A stretch of DNA of 64,000 bases from Pectobacterium wasabiae CFBP 3304 (lineage in GTDB: Bacteria; Pseudomonadota; Gammaproteobacteria; Enterobacterales; Enterobacteriaceae): assembly GCF_001742185.1 (NCBI RefSeq), contig NZ_CP015750.1:2046001-2110000 (forward strand). The letters are read 5' to 3'. The translations under genes were made by a program, and so were the position numbers. The notes below the pieces were generated by a model. The model saw only the letters and a program-made list of their open reading frames with translations, ran no database searches and was not told the origin of the DNA. Shown piece after piece: positions 30,596-39,849 of this stretch (the first letter of the stretch is position 1; each line of letters starts with the position of its first letter).

Positions 30596-32587
30596 ATGCA
30601 AATAAAAAAATTAAGTTGGTTGTTGTCCGTCAGTTTATTACCTGCCTCTTGTGCGTATGCCGCTTCTGGTGAAGGGAGTGAGAATACGAAGGATAAGGAT
30701 GTGATGACGGTGTGGAGCAGTCCGGTCGCGGCAACCAACGATGTGGTCAATCAAGAAACCATTAATCGATTAAATCGACACAACGTGGCTGAAGCACTGA
30801 ATATCGTGCCGGGCGTGATGTTACAAAAATCAGGTGGGCGCAGCGAACAGCAGGTGAAAGTCCGCGGCTTTGATAGCCGACAGGTGCCGGTTTTTCTCGA
30901 CGGCGTACCGATTTATGTTCCCTATGATGGGAACTTGGATCTTGGCCGTTTCCAGGCTTCCGATTTAGCTGCGGTTGAAGTGTCTAAAGGGTATACCTCG
31001 CTGCTGCAAGGCCCGAATCAAATGGGCGGCTCGATTAACCTTACGACGCTACGGCCGAAAAAAGAGCTGGAAGCCAATGTGCGTGTGAATCAGGGCTGGT
31101 CACGCGGGCGCGACAATGCCCATAACATGGATGCGTCGTTTGGCGGGAAAAGCGATCTTGGGTTCTTTCAGATTAGCGGTAGCCGTCAGAAGCAACGGTT
31201 TACCGGGTTGCCCCATGGGGTTGATAACCCGACCGCCGGTAGTGAAGGCCAGCGGATGAATTCTGCCAACGATGATAAGCGTGGCATGCTGAAGGTTGGG
31301 TTCACACCACGAGAGTCAGATGAATATACGTTTACCTACATCAATCAGGAAGGTGAAAAGAATACGCCGCCTTATGCGGGTAACAGCAGTCAGTCGGCAC
31401 GCTATTGGCAATGGCCGGACTACAACAAGGAAAGTTATTACTATCAGGGTACGACAAAGTTAAGTGACAGAGTGACGTTAAAAAGCCGCTTCTATCACGA
31501 TGAATTTGAAAATACCTTGCTGATGTATAAAACGCTGGCGGATTTCAAAAGCAAGAGTGGGAACTATAGCCACTATGCGGACTTTAGTAACGGCGCGGGG
31601 CTGCAACTAGGGATTGATATGCGTGAACTGGATCAGTTGTCGTTTGCCCTACACTGGAAAGATGACGTTCATCGTGAAAAAGGGGCATTGGATGCACCTT
31701 ACGATCGTTACAAGGATCGTACCTGGTCGATGGCAAGCGAATACCAGTGGAATCTGTCTGACAAGCTAGATGCGGTATTTGGCGTGAGCTACGACTGGCG
31801 CGACAGCAAGCAGGGCATGAAGCATGAAAAGAATGGTGCGCTAACGACGTATGACCAAAATAATCAGGATGCGTTTAACTGGCAGATGATGACGAAGTAT
31901 CGCTTCGATAATCGCGACGAACTGCAATTCTCGCTGTCTGAACGCAGCCGTTTCCCTACGCTGAAAGAACGCTACACCACGTCTAAACCTGCCAAAAATC
32001 AGACCGCATTGGTTAACCCTAATTTGAAACCAGAACGTGCGCAAAACCTTGAGCTGAACTATCGCGGTGGCCTTACCGAGGGCTGGGGTTACGATGCCAG
32101 CGTGTACTATAACCGCGTATCAGATGCGATTCTGGCGCATAACATTACTCCAAGTCTGATCCAAAACCGTAACAGTGGACGGGTAGATTATTACGGCATG
32201 GATCTGGGCATTCACGGTGATGTCAAAGACTGGTTAACGGTTGGGGTTAACTACGGGCTGATTCATAGTGATGTAAAACGCAAAGACGTTGGCAACATTG
32301 TGGATTTGCCGAAACATAAGGTATTTGCCTGGGCAACGATCACGCCTTTTGAACCGGTCAGCATTACGGTGATGGAAGAAGCGCGTAGCTGGGGATTCAA
32401 TAATTCAGATAATAATGATAAAACCCACGGATTTGCGATGACCAATGTGCGGGTGGATTATCGTTTGGGAGCGGGTTTCAGCGTGAATGCATCGGTCAAT
32501 AACCTGTTCGATACGGCTTACGCTTATCAGGAAGGCTATGTCGAGGAAGGGCGTAACTACTGGTTAGGCGTTGCTTACCAATACTAA
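30596..32587 (+). CDS. TonB-dependent outer-membrane receptor, predicted molybdenum/tungsten uptake
   Basis: A 663-residue outer-membrane transporter. It has a signal peptide (cleavage near SCAYA, about residue 22), a TonB-box-like DVMTVWSSP near residue 35, a plug domain (NVAEALNIVPGVMLQKSGGRSEQQ truncated by eye to residues 63-86; RGFDSRQVPVFLDGVPI; GSINLTTLRPK) and a long beta-barrel ending in the aromatic GVAYQY that directs outer-membrane assembly. AAGGGAACA precedes the start. TonB receptors usually import iron chelates or B12. The ModE-like site and the downstream-acting importer in the same cluster point instead to a molybdate/tungstate complex. TonB-ExbBD genes are not in the window. 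Confidence 0.88.
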   Translation: MQIKKLSWLLSVSLLPASCAYAASGEGSENTKDKDVMTVWSSPVAATNDVVNQETINRLNRHNVAEALNIVPGVMLQKSGGRSEQQVKVRGFDSRQVPVFLDGVPIYVPYDGNLDLGRFQASDLAAVEVSKGYTSLLQGPNQMGGSINLTTLRPKKELEANVRVNQGWSRGRDNAHNMDASFGGKSDLGFFQISGSRQKQRFTGLPHGVDNPTAGSEGQRMNSANDDKRGMLKVGFTPRESDEYTFTYINQEGEKNTPPYAGNSSQSARYWQWPDYNKESYYYQGTTKLSDRVTLKSRFYHDEFENTLLMYKTLADFKSKSGNYSHYADFSNGAGLQLGIDMRELDQLSFALHWKDDVHREKGALDAPYDRYKDRTWSMASEYQWNLSDKLDAVFGVSYDWRDSKQGMKHEKNGALTTYDQNNQDAFNWQMMTKYRFDNRDELQFSLSERSRFPTLKERYTTSKPAKNQTALVNPNLKPERAQNLELNYRGGLTEGWGYDASVYYNRVSDAILAHNITPSLIQNRNSGRVDYYGMDLGIHGDVKDWLTVGVNYGLIHSDVKRKDVGNIVDLPKHKVFAWATITPFEPVSITVMEEARSWGFNNSDNNDKTHGFAMTNVRVDYRLGAGFSVNASVNNLFDTAYAYQEGYVEEGRNYWLGVAYQY

Positions 32588-32615
32588 TATACCTGTCATA
32601 TTACGCATAAATAAC

Positions 32616-32641
32616 AAAAGGCCAGCATGTGCTGGCCTTTT
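32616..32641. terminator. Bidirectional terminator between the receptor gene and accC
   Basis: AAAAGGCCAGCA-TG-TGCTGGCCTTTT is a perfect palindrome with A and T tracts on both sides. It lies 28 bases after the receptor stop and 18 bases after the leftward accC stop, serving both. Confidence 0.92.
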
Positions 32642-32659
32642 GACTCAATTGTGCAGCGT

Positions 32660-34003
32660 TTACTGCAAGCCGAGTTTCTTCTCCAGATAGTGGATGTTAG
32701 TGCCACCTCTCTGGAAGTTTTCGTCGCTCATGATCTTCATCTGAAGTTCGATGTTGGTTTTGATGCCATCGATGATCAGTTCAGCCAGCGCGTTCTTCAT
32801 ACGGGAAATCGCGATTTCGCGGGTTTCGCCGTAGGTGATCAGCTTGCCGATCATGGAATCGTAATACGGCGGTACGGTATAACCAGCGTAAATATGCGAT
32901 TCCCAACGGACACCAAAGCCGCCCGGCGCGTGGAAACGCGTAATTTTACCCGGGCTTGGCAGGAACGTGTTCGGATCTTCTGCGTTGATACGGCATTCCA
33001 CCGCATGGCCGCGAACCTTGACGTCTTTCTGCTTGATGGACAGCGGCTGACCGGCAGCAATACGCAACTGCTCTTTGATCAGATCCACACCGGTAATCAT
33101 CTCGGTGACTGGATGCTCCACCTGAATACGGGTGTTCATTTCGATGAAATAGAACTCACCGTTTTCGTACAGGAACTCGAACGTACCCGCACCACGATAG
33201 TTGATATCGATACAGGCTTTGGCGCAGCGCTCACCGATATTGCGACGCAGTTCATCCGTAATGCCCGGTGCTGGCGCTTCTTCCACCACTTTCTGGTGGC
33301 GACGCTGCATGGAGCAGTCACGTTCGGCCAGATAGACGGCGTGGCCCTGACCATCAGCCAGAATCTGAATTTCCACGTGACGTGGATTTTCCAGATATTT
33401 TTCCATGTAGACCATGTCGTTGTTGAAAGCCGCTTTGGCTTCCGCACGGGTCATGTTGATGGATTGTTCCAACTCTTTGTCGCTGCGCACCACGCGCATA
33501 CCACGACCACCGCCGCCGCCAGAGGCTTTGATGATGACCGGATAGCCGATGCGTTTTGCATGAACACGGTTAGCGTCCATATCGTCGGTCAAAGGGCCAT
33601 CAGAGCCTGGTACGGTTGGAACACCTGCTTTTTTCATTGCGGTGATGGCAGACACTTTATCGCCCATCAGGCGAATGGTTTCTGCGCGTGGGCCGATGAA
33701 AATAAAGCCAGAGCGTTCAACCTGCTCAGCAAAATCCGCGTTCTCGGACAGGAAACCGTAGCCAGGGTGGATTGCGACGGAACCGGTGATTTCCGCAGCG
33801 GAAATAATCGCTGGGATATTCAGATAGCTTTTTGTTGACGGTGCTGGGCCGATACACACGGTTTCGTCCGCCAGCAATACGTGTTTCAAATCGCGATCCG
33901 CACTGGAGTGAACGGCGACGGTTTTGATGCCCAGCTCTTTACAGGCACGCAAAATACGCAGCGCAATCTCTCCGCGGTTAGCGATAACGATTTTATCTAG
34001 CAT
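32660..34003 (-). CDS. accC: Acetyl-CoA carboxylase, biotin carboxylase subunit
   Basis: ATP-grasp enzyme that carboxylates the biotin on AccB, the first step of fatty-acid synthesis. The 447 residues (E. coli 449) run from [20 protein letters not shown] through the glycine-rich [16 protein letters not shown] loop (near residue 165), [20 protein letters not shown] and the catalytic [13 protein letters not shown] to the C-terminal domain. It starts 11 bases after accB and forms the accBC operon with it. Confidence 0.99.
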   Translation of the reverse strand: MLDKIVIANRGEIALRILRACKELGIKTVAVHSSADRDLKHVLLADETVCIGPAPSTKSYLNIPAIISAAEITGSVAIHPGYGFLSENADFAEQVERSGFIFIGPRAETIRLMGDKVSAITAMKKAGVPTVPGSDGPLTDDMDANRVHAKRIGYPVIIKASGGGGGRGMRVVRSDKELEQSINMTRAEAKAAFNNDMVYMEKYLENPRHVEIQILADGQGHAVYLAERDCSMQRRHQKVVEEAPAPGITDELRRNIGERCAKACIDINYRGAGTFEFLYENGEFYFIEMNTRIQVEHPVTEMITGVDLIKEQLRIAAGQPLSIKQKDVKVRGHAVECRINAEDPNTFLPSPGKITRFHAPGGFGVRWESHIYAGYTVPPYYDSMIGKLITYGETREIAISRMKNALAELIIDGIKTNIELQMKIMSDENFQRGGTNIHYLEKKLGLQ

Positions 34004-34014
34004 GATAAGCCTCG

Positions 34015-34482
34015 TTATTCGATGACAACCAGTGGCTCGTCAAATTCAACCGGTTGACCGTTTTCGACCAGGATGGCTTTAACCACGCCCGCTTTGTCGG
34101 CTTCGATCTGGTTCATCATTTTCATGGCTTCGACGATGCACAGGGTATCGCCAACGTTGACGTGCTGACCCACTTCCACGAAAGATTTAGCATCCGGGCT
34201 TGGGGTGCGGTAGAAGGTTCCAACCATTGGAGAACGAACGATGTGCCCACTGATGGCAGCCGGTGCGGCTGCAGTTTCCACTGGCGCTGGTGCAACGGCG
34301 GCGGCCAGTGCAGGCTGTGGCTGCATCATTGGCGTTGCGTAGGCCTGTTGCATCATCGGGTAGTTAACCGCGGCTGGGGCACGACTGATACGTACTGATT
34401 CTTCACCTTCAGAAATTTCCAGTTCGGCGATGCCGGACTCTTCAACCAGTTCGATCAGTTTTTTGATTTTACGAATATCCAT
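34015..34482 (-). CDS. accB: Biotin carboxyl carrier protein of acetyl-CoA carboxylase
   Basis: Carrier subunit, 155 residues. The N-terminal dimerisation region ([17 protein letters not shown]) is followed by an Ala/Pro-rich linker (about residues 35-76) and the biotinyl domain with Lys121 in the EAMKM motif, the attachment site for biotin by BirA. In E. coli AccB represses its own operon; the promoter would lie in the gap before aroQ (34483-34506) or upstream of aroQ. Confidence 0.99.
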   Translation of the reverse strand: MDIRKIKKLIELVEESGIAELEISEGEESVRISRAPAAVNYPMMQQAYATPMMQPQPALAAAVAPAPVETAAAPAAISGHIVRSPMVGTFYRTPSPDAKSFVEVGQHVNVGDTLCIVEAMKMMNQIEADKAGVVKAILVENGQPVEFDEPLVVIE

Positions 34483-34506
34483 GGATGTGGTTCCGTACTC
34501 TTTTGT

Positions 34507-34959
34507 TTAATTGGAAGTTGACAGGCGTTTTACCGCCGTCTGTAAAGCATACTGATAACCATCTGCCCCCAGGCCGCATATCACGCCTACCGCAACATCA
34601 GAAAGATAGGAGTGATGACGAAAAGGCTCACGTGCGTGCACGTTGGACAGATGAATTTCGATAAACGGAATGGCGACCGCCAGCAGAGCATCCCGCAGCG
34701 CAACGCTGGTGTGGGTAAATGCCGCCGGGTTAATCAGAATGAAGTCTGTGTTTCCTCTGGCCTGATGGATCGTGTCTATCAAGACATGTTCCGCATTGGA
34801 TTGCAGATGGGAAAACTTCACGTTCAATGCCTGCGCCTGTGTTTCCAGCCCGCTGACAATGTCTGCTAACGTCGTCTTACCGTATTTGTCTGGCTCCCGG
34901 GTACCTAGCAGATTCAGGTTTGGACCATTCAAGAGCAAAATGTGAAAATTTTCTGCCAT
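34507..34959 (-). CDS. aroQ: Type II 3-dehydroquinate dehydratase
   Basis: Shikimate-pathway enzyme converting 3-dehydroquinate to 3-dehydroshikimate, 150 residues, dodecameric in the family. Visible landmarks are [17 protein letters not shown] with catalytic Tyr26, [10 protein letters not shown] and [18 protein letters not shown] with catalytic His103. It is upstream of accB with a 24-base gap. E. coli K-12 uses the type I enzyme (AroD), but the aroQ-accBC arrangement is common in Yersinia, Serratia and Pectobacterium. Confidence 0.97.
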   Translation of the reverse strand: MAENFHILLLNGPNLNLLGTREPDKYGKTTLADIVSGLETQAQALNVKFSHLQSNAEHVLIDTIHQARGNTDFILINPAAFTHTSVALRDALLAVAIPFIEIHLSNVHAREPFRHHSYLSDVAVGVICGLGADGYQYALQTAVKRLSTSN

Positions 34960-35213
34960 TGTGCTGCTATCTCCCGCGATTGACCAAGATTGGCAAAACC
35001 GTGTCGCACAAAATAGCGCGAAGCTATTCGTTTGTCACCTTTCGTGGCGAAAATTGTCCGACCCGAGAAGGTAAAGTCGAGCATTATAACCATATCGTGG
35101 CAATTCGCAGCTAAATACTGGTCTTATCTGCGGAGATATTCCTGCGCCAGGTCGTGGGAAGACGTAGATCTTGTGGTGGTTAGCAACCGGCTTTTCCTGT
35201 GTTAACACCGCGC

Positions 35214-35813
35214 TTAGCGCCACCATTGGCGGAATTTCTTATAGCGGAACAGCAGTAATATCAGCGCCGCTAACGCATACAAAATGGGCTGTGGGGATAG
35301 CGTTTTAACTGACCAAAGATAGTGGATAGGTGCGAGGATGGCGACTAAATAGACGAAATTATGCAGTTTTTGCCATTGAGATCCCAACTTACGCATCATG
35401 GCTTGTGGTGAGGTTATCGCCAGCGCCAGCAAAATCAGCCAGCCTATGATTCCCAGCGTTAAATACGGGCGGGATATCAGCTCTTTACCCAACAGATCCA
35501 GATGGTCCAGACCCAGTTCCAGCAGCGAATAACTCACCAGATGTAACGTCGCCCAGAAAAAACACCATAGCCCGAGAAGACGTCGGCAGCGAATTAATAG
35601 TGGCTGTTTGCCGTAGCGCGCCAGCGGTGTGACCAACAGCGTCGCCAGCAACAACTTTAGCGCCATTCGGCCAGTAAAGTGCTGGATATCTTTGGCGGGA
35701 TCGGCACTAAACCACCCCTGATCGACCGATAATATCAGCCATAGCAGAGGGAGAAAACCCGCCAGATGGAGCAGCACCTTTAGCCAGTTAATATGTTGTA
35801 AAGTCAGTCTCAT
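35214..35813 (-). CDS. msrQ: MsrQ, haem-binding membrane subunit of the MsrPQ methionine sulfoxide reductase
   Basis: A 199-residue inner-membrane haem b protein (formerly YedZ) with about six hydrophobic helices. It passes electrons from the quinone pool or a flavin reductase to periplasmic MsrP. Conserved histidines appear in [26 protein letters not shown] and [19 protein letters not shown]. The gene follows msrP after 36 bases on the same strand. The 254-base gap toward aroQ holds no gene. Confidence 0.95.
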   Translation of the reverse strand: MRLTLQHINWLKVLLHLAGFLPLLWLILSVDQGWFSADPAKDIQHFTGRMALKLLLATLLVTPLARYGKQPLLIRCRRLLGLWCFFWATLHLVSYSLLELGLDHLDLLGKELISRPYLTLGIIGWLILLALAITSPQAMMRKLGSQWQKLHNFVYLVAILAPIHYLWSVKTLSPQPILYALAALILLLFRYKKFRQWWR

Positions 35814-35849
35814 GCTGATGTGAATTCCTATCCTGACAGGACGTGATGG

Positions 35850-36851
35850 CTAAAAATTGTCGCGCAGATTCAGGCCGCGATACAGCGAGGCGACCTGTTC
35901 TGCGTAGCCGTTAAATAGCAGTGTAGGCTGGCGCTCAACGTTAAGCAGGCCACCTGAACCGATGACGCGCTCTGTGGCCTGCGACCAGCGCGGGTGATCC
36001 ACATGTGGGTTAACGTTGGCATAGAAACCATATTCGTCCGAGGCCGCCAGATTCCATGTGCAAGGGGGGCGCTCACGGGTAAACCGGATATGGACGATGG
36101 ATTTGATGTTCTTGAATCCGTATTTCCACGGTGTGACTAAGCGGATAGGGGCACCGTTCTGCGGCGGCAGGGTCTTGCCATACACCCCAACGGCCAGCAG
36201 CGCCAAGGGGTTCATGGCTTCATCCAGCCGCAGCCCTTCTACATAGGGATAGTTCAGCCCGCCGCCCATGAAGCGATCTTTTTGTCCCGGCATCTGCTCT
36301 GGGTCATAAAGCGTCTGAAATGCTACATAGCGCGCGTTGCTGGTGGGTTCGGCGAATTTAATCAGCTTAGCCAGTTCAAACCCGACCCACGGAATGACCA
36401 TCGACCACGCCTCGACGCAGCGGAAACGGTAGATCCGTTCTTCCAGCGGAAAGCGTTTTAGCAAATCGTCGATATCCAACGTGAGCGGTTTAGCGACATC
36501 CCCGTCGATTTTGATGGTCCAACCTTCAGTTTTTAATCCACCTGCATTGGCTGCCGGATCGGCTTTATCCAAGCCGAATTCATAGAAATTGTTATAGCCC
36601 GTGACCTTATCTTCCGGCGTGAGCGGAAGATCGAGTTTCCAGTCCGCAGGTTGGCTAAACGTGAGCGGTTTACCTAGCGGGGCTTTGGGTTTATCGCTAC
36701 CTTTAAACCAGGCCAGCAGGTCGGCCTGTGCGGAAAGCGGCAATGAGAGTGCCGCCACAGAAATCCCCAGCGCTTTTAAGACGCGCCGACGCTGATAAAA
36801 GAGGGCTTCCGGCGTAACGTCGGCTTCAGTGGGTTTGCGATGTTTATACAT
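35850..36851 (-). CDS. msrP: MsrP, periplasmic molybdopterin methionine-sulfoxide reductase
   Basis: Catalytic subunit (formerly YedY) that repairs oxidised methionine in periplasmic proteins. The 333-residue precursor carries a Tat signal (RRRVLKALG at residues 21-29, hydrophobic stretch, then AQA), as expected for a protein that folds around a molybdenum cofactor in the cytoplasm. The molybdenum ligand is Cys145 in [27 protein letters not shown] and [13 protein letters not shown] are family landmarks. It needs molybdenum, which links it physiologically to the ModE-controlled uptake genes nearby. Confidence 0.97.
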   Translation of the reverse strand: MYKHRKPTEADVTPEALFYQRRRVLKALGISVAALSLPLSAQADLLAWFKGSDKPKAPLGKPLTFSQPADWKLDLPLTPEDKVTGYNNFYEFGLDKADPAANAGGLKTEGWTIKIDGDVAKPLTLDIDDLLKRFPLEERIYRFRCVEAWSMVIPWVGFELAKLIKFAEPTSNARYVAFQTLYDPEQMPGQKDRFMGGGLNYPYVEGLRLDEAMNPLALLAVGVYGKTLPPQNGAPIRLVTPWKYGFKNIKSIVHIRFTRERPPCTWNLAASDEYGFYANVNPHVDHPRWSQATERVIGSGGLLNVERQPTLLFNGYAEQVASLYRGLNLRDNF

Positions 36852-37195
36852 GTGAACTCCCGCCAGTTATTATTGTTGACGTAGGGTGGCGTTTTTACTG
36901 CTTACCGTTCACTTAGTTATAGATGAATTGCGGTAGAAGAGATGAAATACTTTTTTGCAGGGTGTAACCGCCAGGCACACCATATGAATGTTCACTCATT
37001 AATCATTGATGCGAATCCAGCCTGTAAGCTGACATACAGGATCCAATGCCCCTGAATGTCCCCGTGTATTTGCCCTGCTTACTTGGTATTTAAGACTTTC
37101 GAACTGATGTAGTTGCGGTACTCCCACTCGGTAGCTTACCTTTTTTATCCGAAAATATTTCATCTCTTAAGCAAACGTGCATCTACCAGTATAAA
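36852..37195. other. Intergenic region between msrP and the SUKH pair
   Basis: 344 bases with no gene that I can support. It must contain the msrP promoter and the 3' end of the SUKH transcript. No ModE box, clear terminator or repeat was seen. Confidence 0.5.
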
Positions 37196-37720
37196 TTACA
37201 ACTCATCTTCTGATGTTGGCATACTTAGAAATTCCTTCAATGAGTGAGCAATCAATCCCAATCCCTCGCCCATAATTAAATTATCAGCATAATATCGCCA
37301 GTGAAATACATTTTTATATGTAATGGAATCAGGTCTTACATCATAAATCAGGCAGGCATCACCAGCATCATCATACGTTGAACCAATAACAATCAATCCA
37401 TTGGGTAACAAAAATCGCTTGTCATAAACAGATTCTTGAGACAGTTTTGTGTATTCCACTATATAATTACTGCTATAGATGATTTCTATATCAATAATTA
37501 TTGTTTTATCGTTGTATTTAGCCAAAACACTGTCAATATCCTCTGCTGGCCCCACTGGTTTATCATTTGTCAAAAACATTAGTTTTTGCATTTCGTTAGG
37601 AACCACTATTTTCAACTCATTCTGAATGAATGTTATAGATGAATTTATTTTATTCACATCTGGAATGAAATTAGGTTCATCCATATCCCATTTATCAAGA
37701 TCAGTTTTCTCAATTGTCAT
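37196..37720 (-). CDS. SMI1/KNR4 (SUKH) family protein, copy 1
   Basis: A 174-residue cytoplasmic protein. The pattern ITFIQNELKIVVPNEMQKLM at the N-terminus, GLIVIGSTYDDAGDACLIYDV in the middle and LIAHSLKEFLSMP at the end is typical of SUKH-domain proteins, most of which are immunity proteins against contact-dependent or secreted nuclease toxins. It is about half identical to the next gene and clearly arose by tandem duplication. Codon use is AT-rich compared with the neighbours, a sign of transfer. No toxin gene is adjacent. The function is inferred from the family. Confidence 0.78.
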   Translation of the reverse strand: MTIEKTDLDKWDMDEPNFIPDVNKINSSITFIQNELKIVVPNEMQKLMFLTNDKPVGPAEDIDSVLAKYNDKTIIIDIEIIYSSNYIVEYTKLSQESVYDKRFLLPNGLIVIGSTYDDAGDACLIYDVRPDSITYKNVFHWRYYADNLIMGEGLGLIAHSLKEFLSMPTSEDEL

Positions 37721-37810
37721 TTAATATCCCTCCCTGCGGCACACCGGATGCCCACTACGTGTTGATTCTAAGTTATATGCTTCTGTCTGTACCGATGATA
37801 CCTTTCTATA

Positions 37811-38335
37811 CTACAACGCATCTACCGCTGTTGGTGTGCTGAGAAAGGCCTTCAAAGAATGAGCAAGCAGTCCCAGGCCTGCGCTCACAACTACATTATC
37901 AACATAATACCGCCAGTTAAAAATATGTAAATATGTTGGCGAATTAGGTCTAACATCGTAGATGATACAAGAATCAGAATCACCATCATAGTTCGAACCG
38001 ATCACTATCAGACCAGTAGGTAACAAATATCGTTCATCGTATATCGACTCTTGAGATAGTTTGGTATGCTCGATGACTTGCTCTGATGGAAATAAAACAG
38101 ATGTGCGTACAGGTCTAACGCCTTGAGCATATTTAGCAAGGCAATACTCTTTTTTTCTAATAGGTGCGATGGCCTCGTCATTTGTTAATGTTAAATAATC
38201 ATTAAATTCGATTGGTAACTTTACCATTAGTTCATTTTCAATAAGGCTTATTGCACTTTTCACCTTATTTAAATCGGAGTCGAAATTTGAGCCATTCATT
38301 CTCCAACCAACAAAATCCTTTTCAACTATTCTCAT
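37811..38335 (-). CDS. SMI1/KNR4 (SUKH) family protein, copy 2
   Basis: A paralogue of the downstream gene with the same length (174 residues) and the same landmarks: AISLIENELMVKLPIEFNDY, TKLSQESIYDERYLLPTGLI, the central GSNYDGDSDSCIIYDV and LLAHSLKAFLSTPTA. The two differ mainly in the stretch from residue 60 to 85, where toxin-contact surfaces are expected to vary. It lies 90 bases upstream of copy 1 on the same strand and likely shares its transcript. Confidence 0.78.
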   Translation of the reverse strand: MRIVEKDFVGWRMNGSNFDSDLNKVKSAISLIENELMVKLPIEFNDYLTLTNDEAIAPIRKKEYCLAKYAQGVRPVRTSVLFPSEQVIEHTKLSQESIYDERYLLPTGLIVIGSNYDGDSDSCIIYDVRPNSPTYLHIFNWRYYVDNVVVSAGLGLLAHSLKAFLSTPTAVDAL

Positions 38336-38394
38336 AATTAAAGCTCCGTCTCTCCCTACATTGAATTCTCACCAGAGTCAGGTATTCCAAGTTC

Positions 38395-38511
38395 TCACCA
38401 TAACTACATTGCGTCAGTTAAAACAGGTAAGTATGTCGGTGAGTGAAGTACGACATCGTAGATGATACAAGAGTCAGAATCACCATCATAGTTCGAACCG
38501 ATAACTATCAG
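38395..38511 (-). pseudogene. Remnant of a third SUKH copy
   Basis: The segment matches copy 2 (about 37885-38011) with the best block at 38452-38511, nearly identical over 60 bases with two or three changes. Translated leftward it reads LIVIGSNYDGDSDSC, then IIYDV and a diverged tail ending at a stop. The N-terminal 110 residues and the C-terminus are missing and the homology ends abruptly at 38511. It is a decayed tandem copy. Confidence 0.75.
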
Positions 38512-38537
38512 TCGCTTACTGATTAAAGTGCATCGAG

Positions 38538-38591
38538 CGATGATAATGGATAGATCGTAAAGACGCTTTACTCTCTATTCCATTATCATCG
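38538..38591. repeat. Long inverted repeat downstream of acuI
   Basis: CGATGATAATGGA (38538-38550) and TCCATTATCATCG (38579-38591) are perfect complements; an inner TAAAG / CTTTA pair extends the structure, and TTTT follows on the + strand. It lies 36 bases beyond the leftward acuI stop and at the border of the SUKH islet. It could be a terminator or the end of an inserted element. Confidence 0.65.
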
Positions 38592-38627
38592 TTTTCGTTC
38601 CGCAAATCGGCACGTCAACGAAAGGCG

Positions 38628-39605
38628 TTAGCTGATTTTCACCAGCGTGCGGCCAGTGACTTTGTTTTCCAGTAGCGCGGCGGCAGTGGCAGGTACGTCT
38701 TCCAACCCGATTTCCTGCGTCACCTGCTGGTAGAACGACTCCGGCAGGATGGCAGCCAGACGATCCCACGCTTGCTGGCGGCGAGCCAGCGGTGTCATGA
38801 CGGAATCCACACCTTGCAGACGAACATTGCGTAAAATAAAGGGCATCACGGTTGTTGGCAGTGCAATACCGCCAGCCAGACCGCACGCGGCGACCGTCGA
38901 GTTGTAATCCATCTGCGCCAACAGCGTCGCCAGCACGTTATCGCCGACGGTATCAACCGCACCAGCCCAACGTTGTTTCTCCAACGGACGAGGACTCCCG
39001 CTGAATTCGCTGCGATCCAGCACCTGTTTGGCACCCAGCTTTTTCAGATAATCCGTGTTACCAGCACGGCCGCTGACGGCGGTAACCTGATAGCCCAGCT
39101 CTGCAAGCAGGGCGACGGCCGTGCTGCCGACGCCGCCGCTGGCACCCGTTACAATAATGTCGCCGCTTTCCGGCGTCACGCCGCCGTCTTCCAGTGCCAT
39201 TACGCACAGCATCGCGGTAAAGCCTGCCGTACCAAGGATCATCGCGTTACGCGCATCCAGCGATGCAGGGAGCGGCACCAGCCAATCGCTCTTCACGCGA
39301 GCCTGCTGTGCCAAACCGCCCCAATGGTTTTCACCTACACCCCAACCGGTCAGGATAACGGGCTGGCCGACGCTAAACCGATCGCTGTCGCTGTGGCCTA
39401 CCGTACCGACAAAATCGATTCCTGGAACCATCGGGAAATTACGAATAATTTTGCCTTTGCCCGTAATGGCAAGCGCATCTTTATAATTAATGCTGGACCA
39501 ACTGATATCGACTATCACATCCCCGGCGGGAAGCTGCTTTGCGTCAATCTCGCGAATCTGAGCATGGGTCAGTCCGTCTGACTGTTCAAGAACTAAAGCC
39601 TGCAT
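38628..39605 (-). CDS. acuI: Acrylyl-CoA reductase AcuI (YhdH), zinc-less MDR family
   Basis: NADPH-dependent medium-chain dehydrogenase/reductase that reduces acryloyl-CoA, protecting against this electrophile; 325 residues (E. coli 324). Visible parts are the N-terminal GroES-like domain (ISWSSINYKDALAITGKG, PMVPGIDFVG), the nucleotide-binding VTGASGGVGSTAVALLAELG near residue 155 and the C-terminal PFILRNVRLQGVDSVM. There are no zinc ligands. It is divergent from csrD, as in E. coli. Confidence 0.95.
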   Translation of the reverse strand: MQALVLEQSDGLTHAQIREIDAKQLPAGDVIVDISWSSINYKDALAITGKGKIIRNFPMVPGIDFVGTVGHSDSDRFSVGQPVILTGWGVGENHWGGLAQQARVKSDWLVPLPASLDARNAMILGTAGFTAMLCVMALEDGGVTPESGDIIVTGASGGVGSTAVALLAELGYQVTAVSGRAGNTDYLKKLGAKQVLDRSEFSGSPRPLEKQRWAGAVDTVGDNVLATLLAQMDYNSTVAACGLAGGIALPTTVMPFILRNVRLQGVDSVMTPLARRQQAWDRLAAILPESFYQQVTQEIGLEDVPATAAALLENKVTGRTLVKIS

Positions 39606-39660
39606 GGGCTATCTCCTGTAGCAGGATTAAAATGGGGAAGTCATTAACGACTATATATCT

Positions 39661-39734
39661 GTCATTCTTCAAGCAGCATGTGCGTTGGCTGCTCAAAATG
39701 AATACGTTTTGTCCTGAAACTCGAATTATTTAGG
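39661..39734. repeat. Internally deleted copy of the palindromic repeat seen at 57504
   Basis: Its left end (GTCATTCTTCAAG-CAGCATGTGCGTTGGCTG) and right end (CCTGAAACTCGAATTATTTAGG) match the two ends of the 116-base element at 57504-57619, while the middle is replaced by a 20-base stretch that can itself fold (CAAAA...GTTTTG). It lies in the acuI-csrD intergenic region. Confidence 0.8.
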
Positions 39735-39849
39735 TTATAGTTATTACAGGTACTATTTGTTAATAAAGGTACTATGTTGCTGGCCTATGCGAACTGATAA
39801 AAAACAACAAACTCGCAGAAACGACAATTATTTGGAATAGGACGCAGGG

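Noticed and set aside
32627..33838. A 403-codon rightward frame
   Set aside because: It is the antisense shadow of accC; the leftward frame is a full-length biotin carboxylase.
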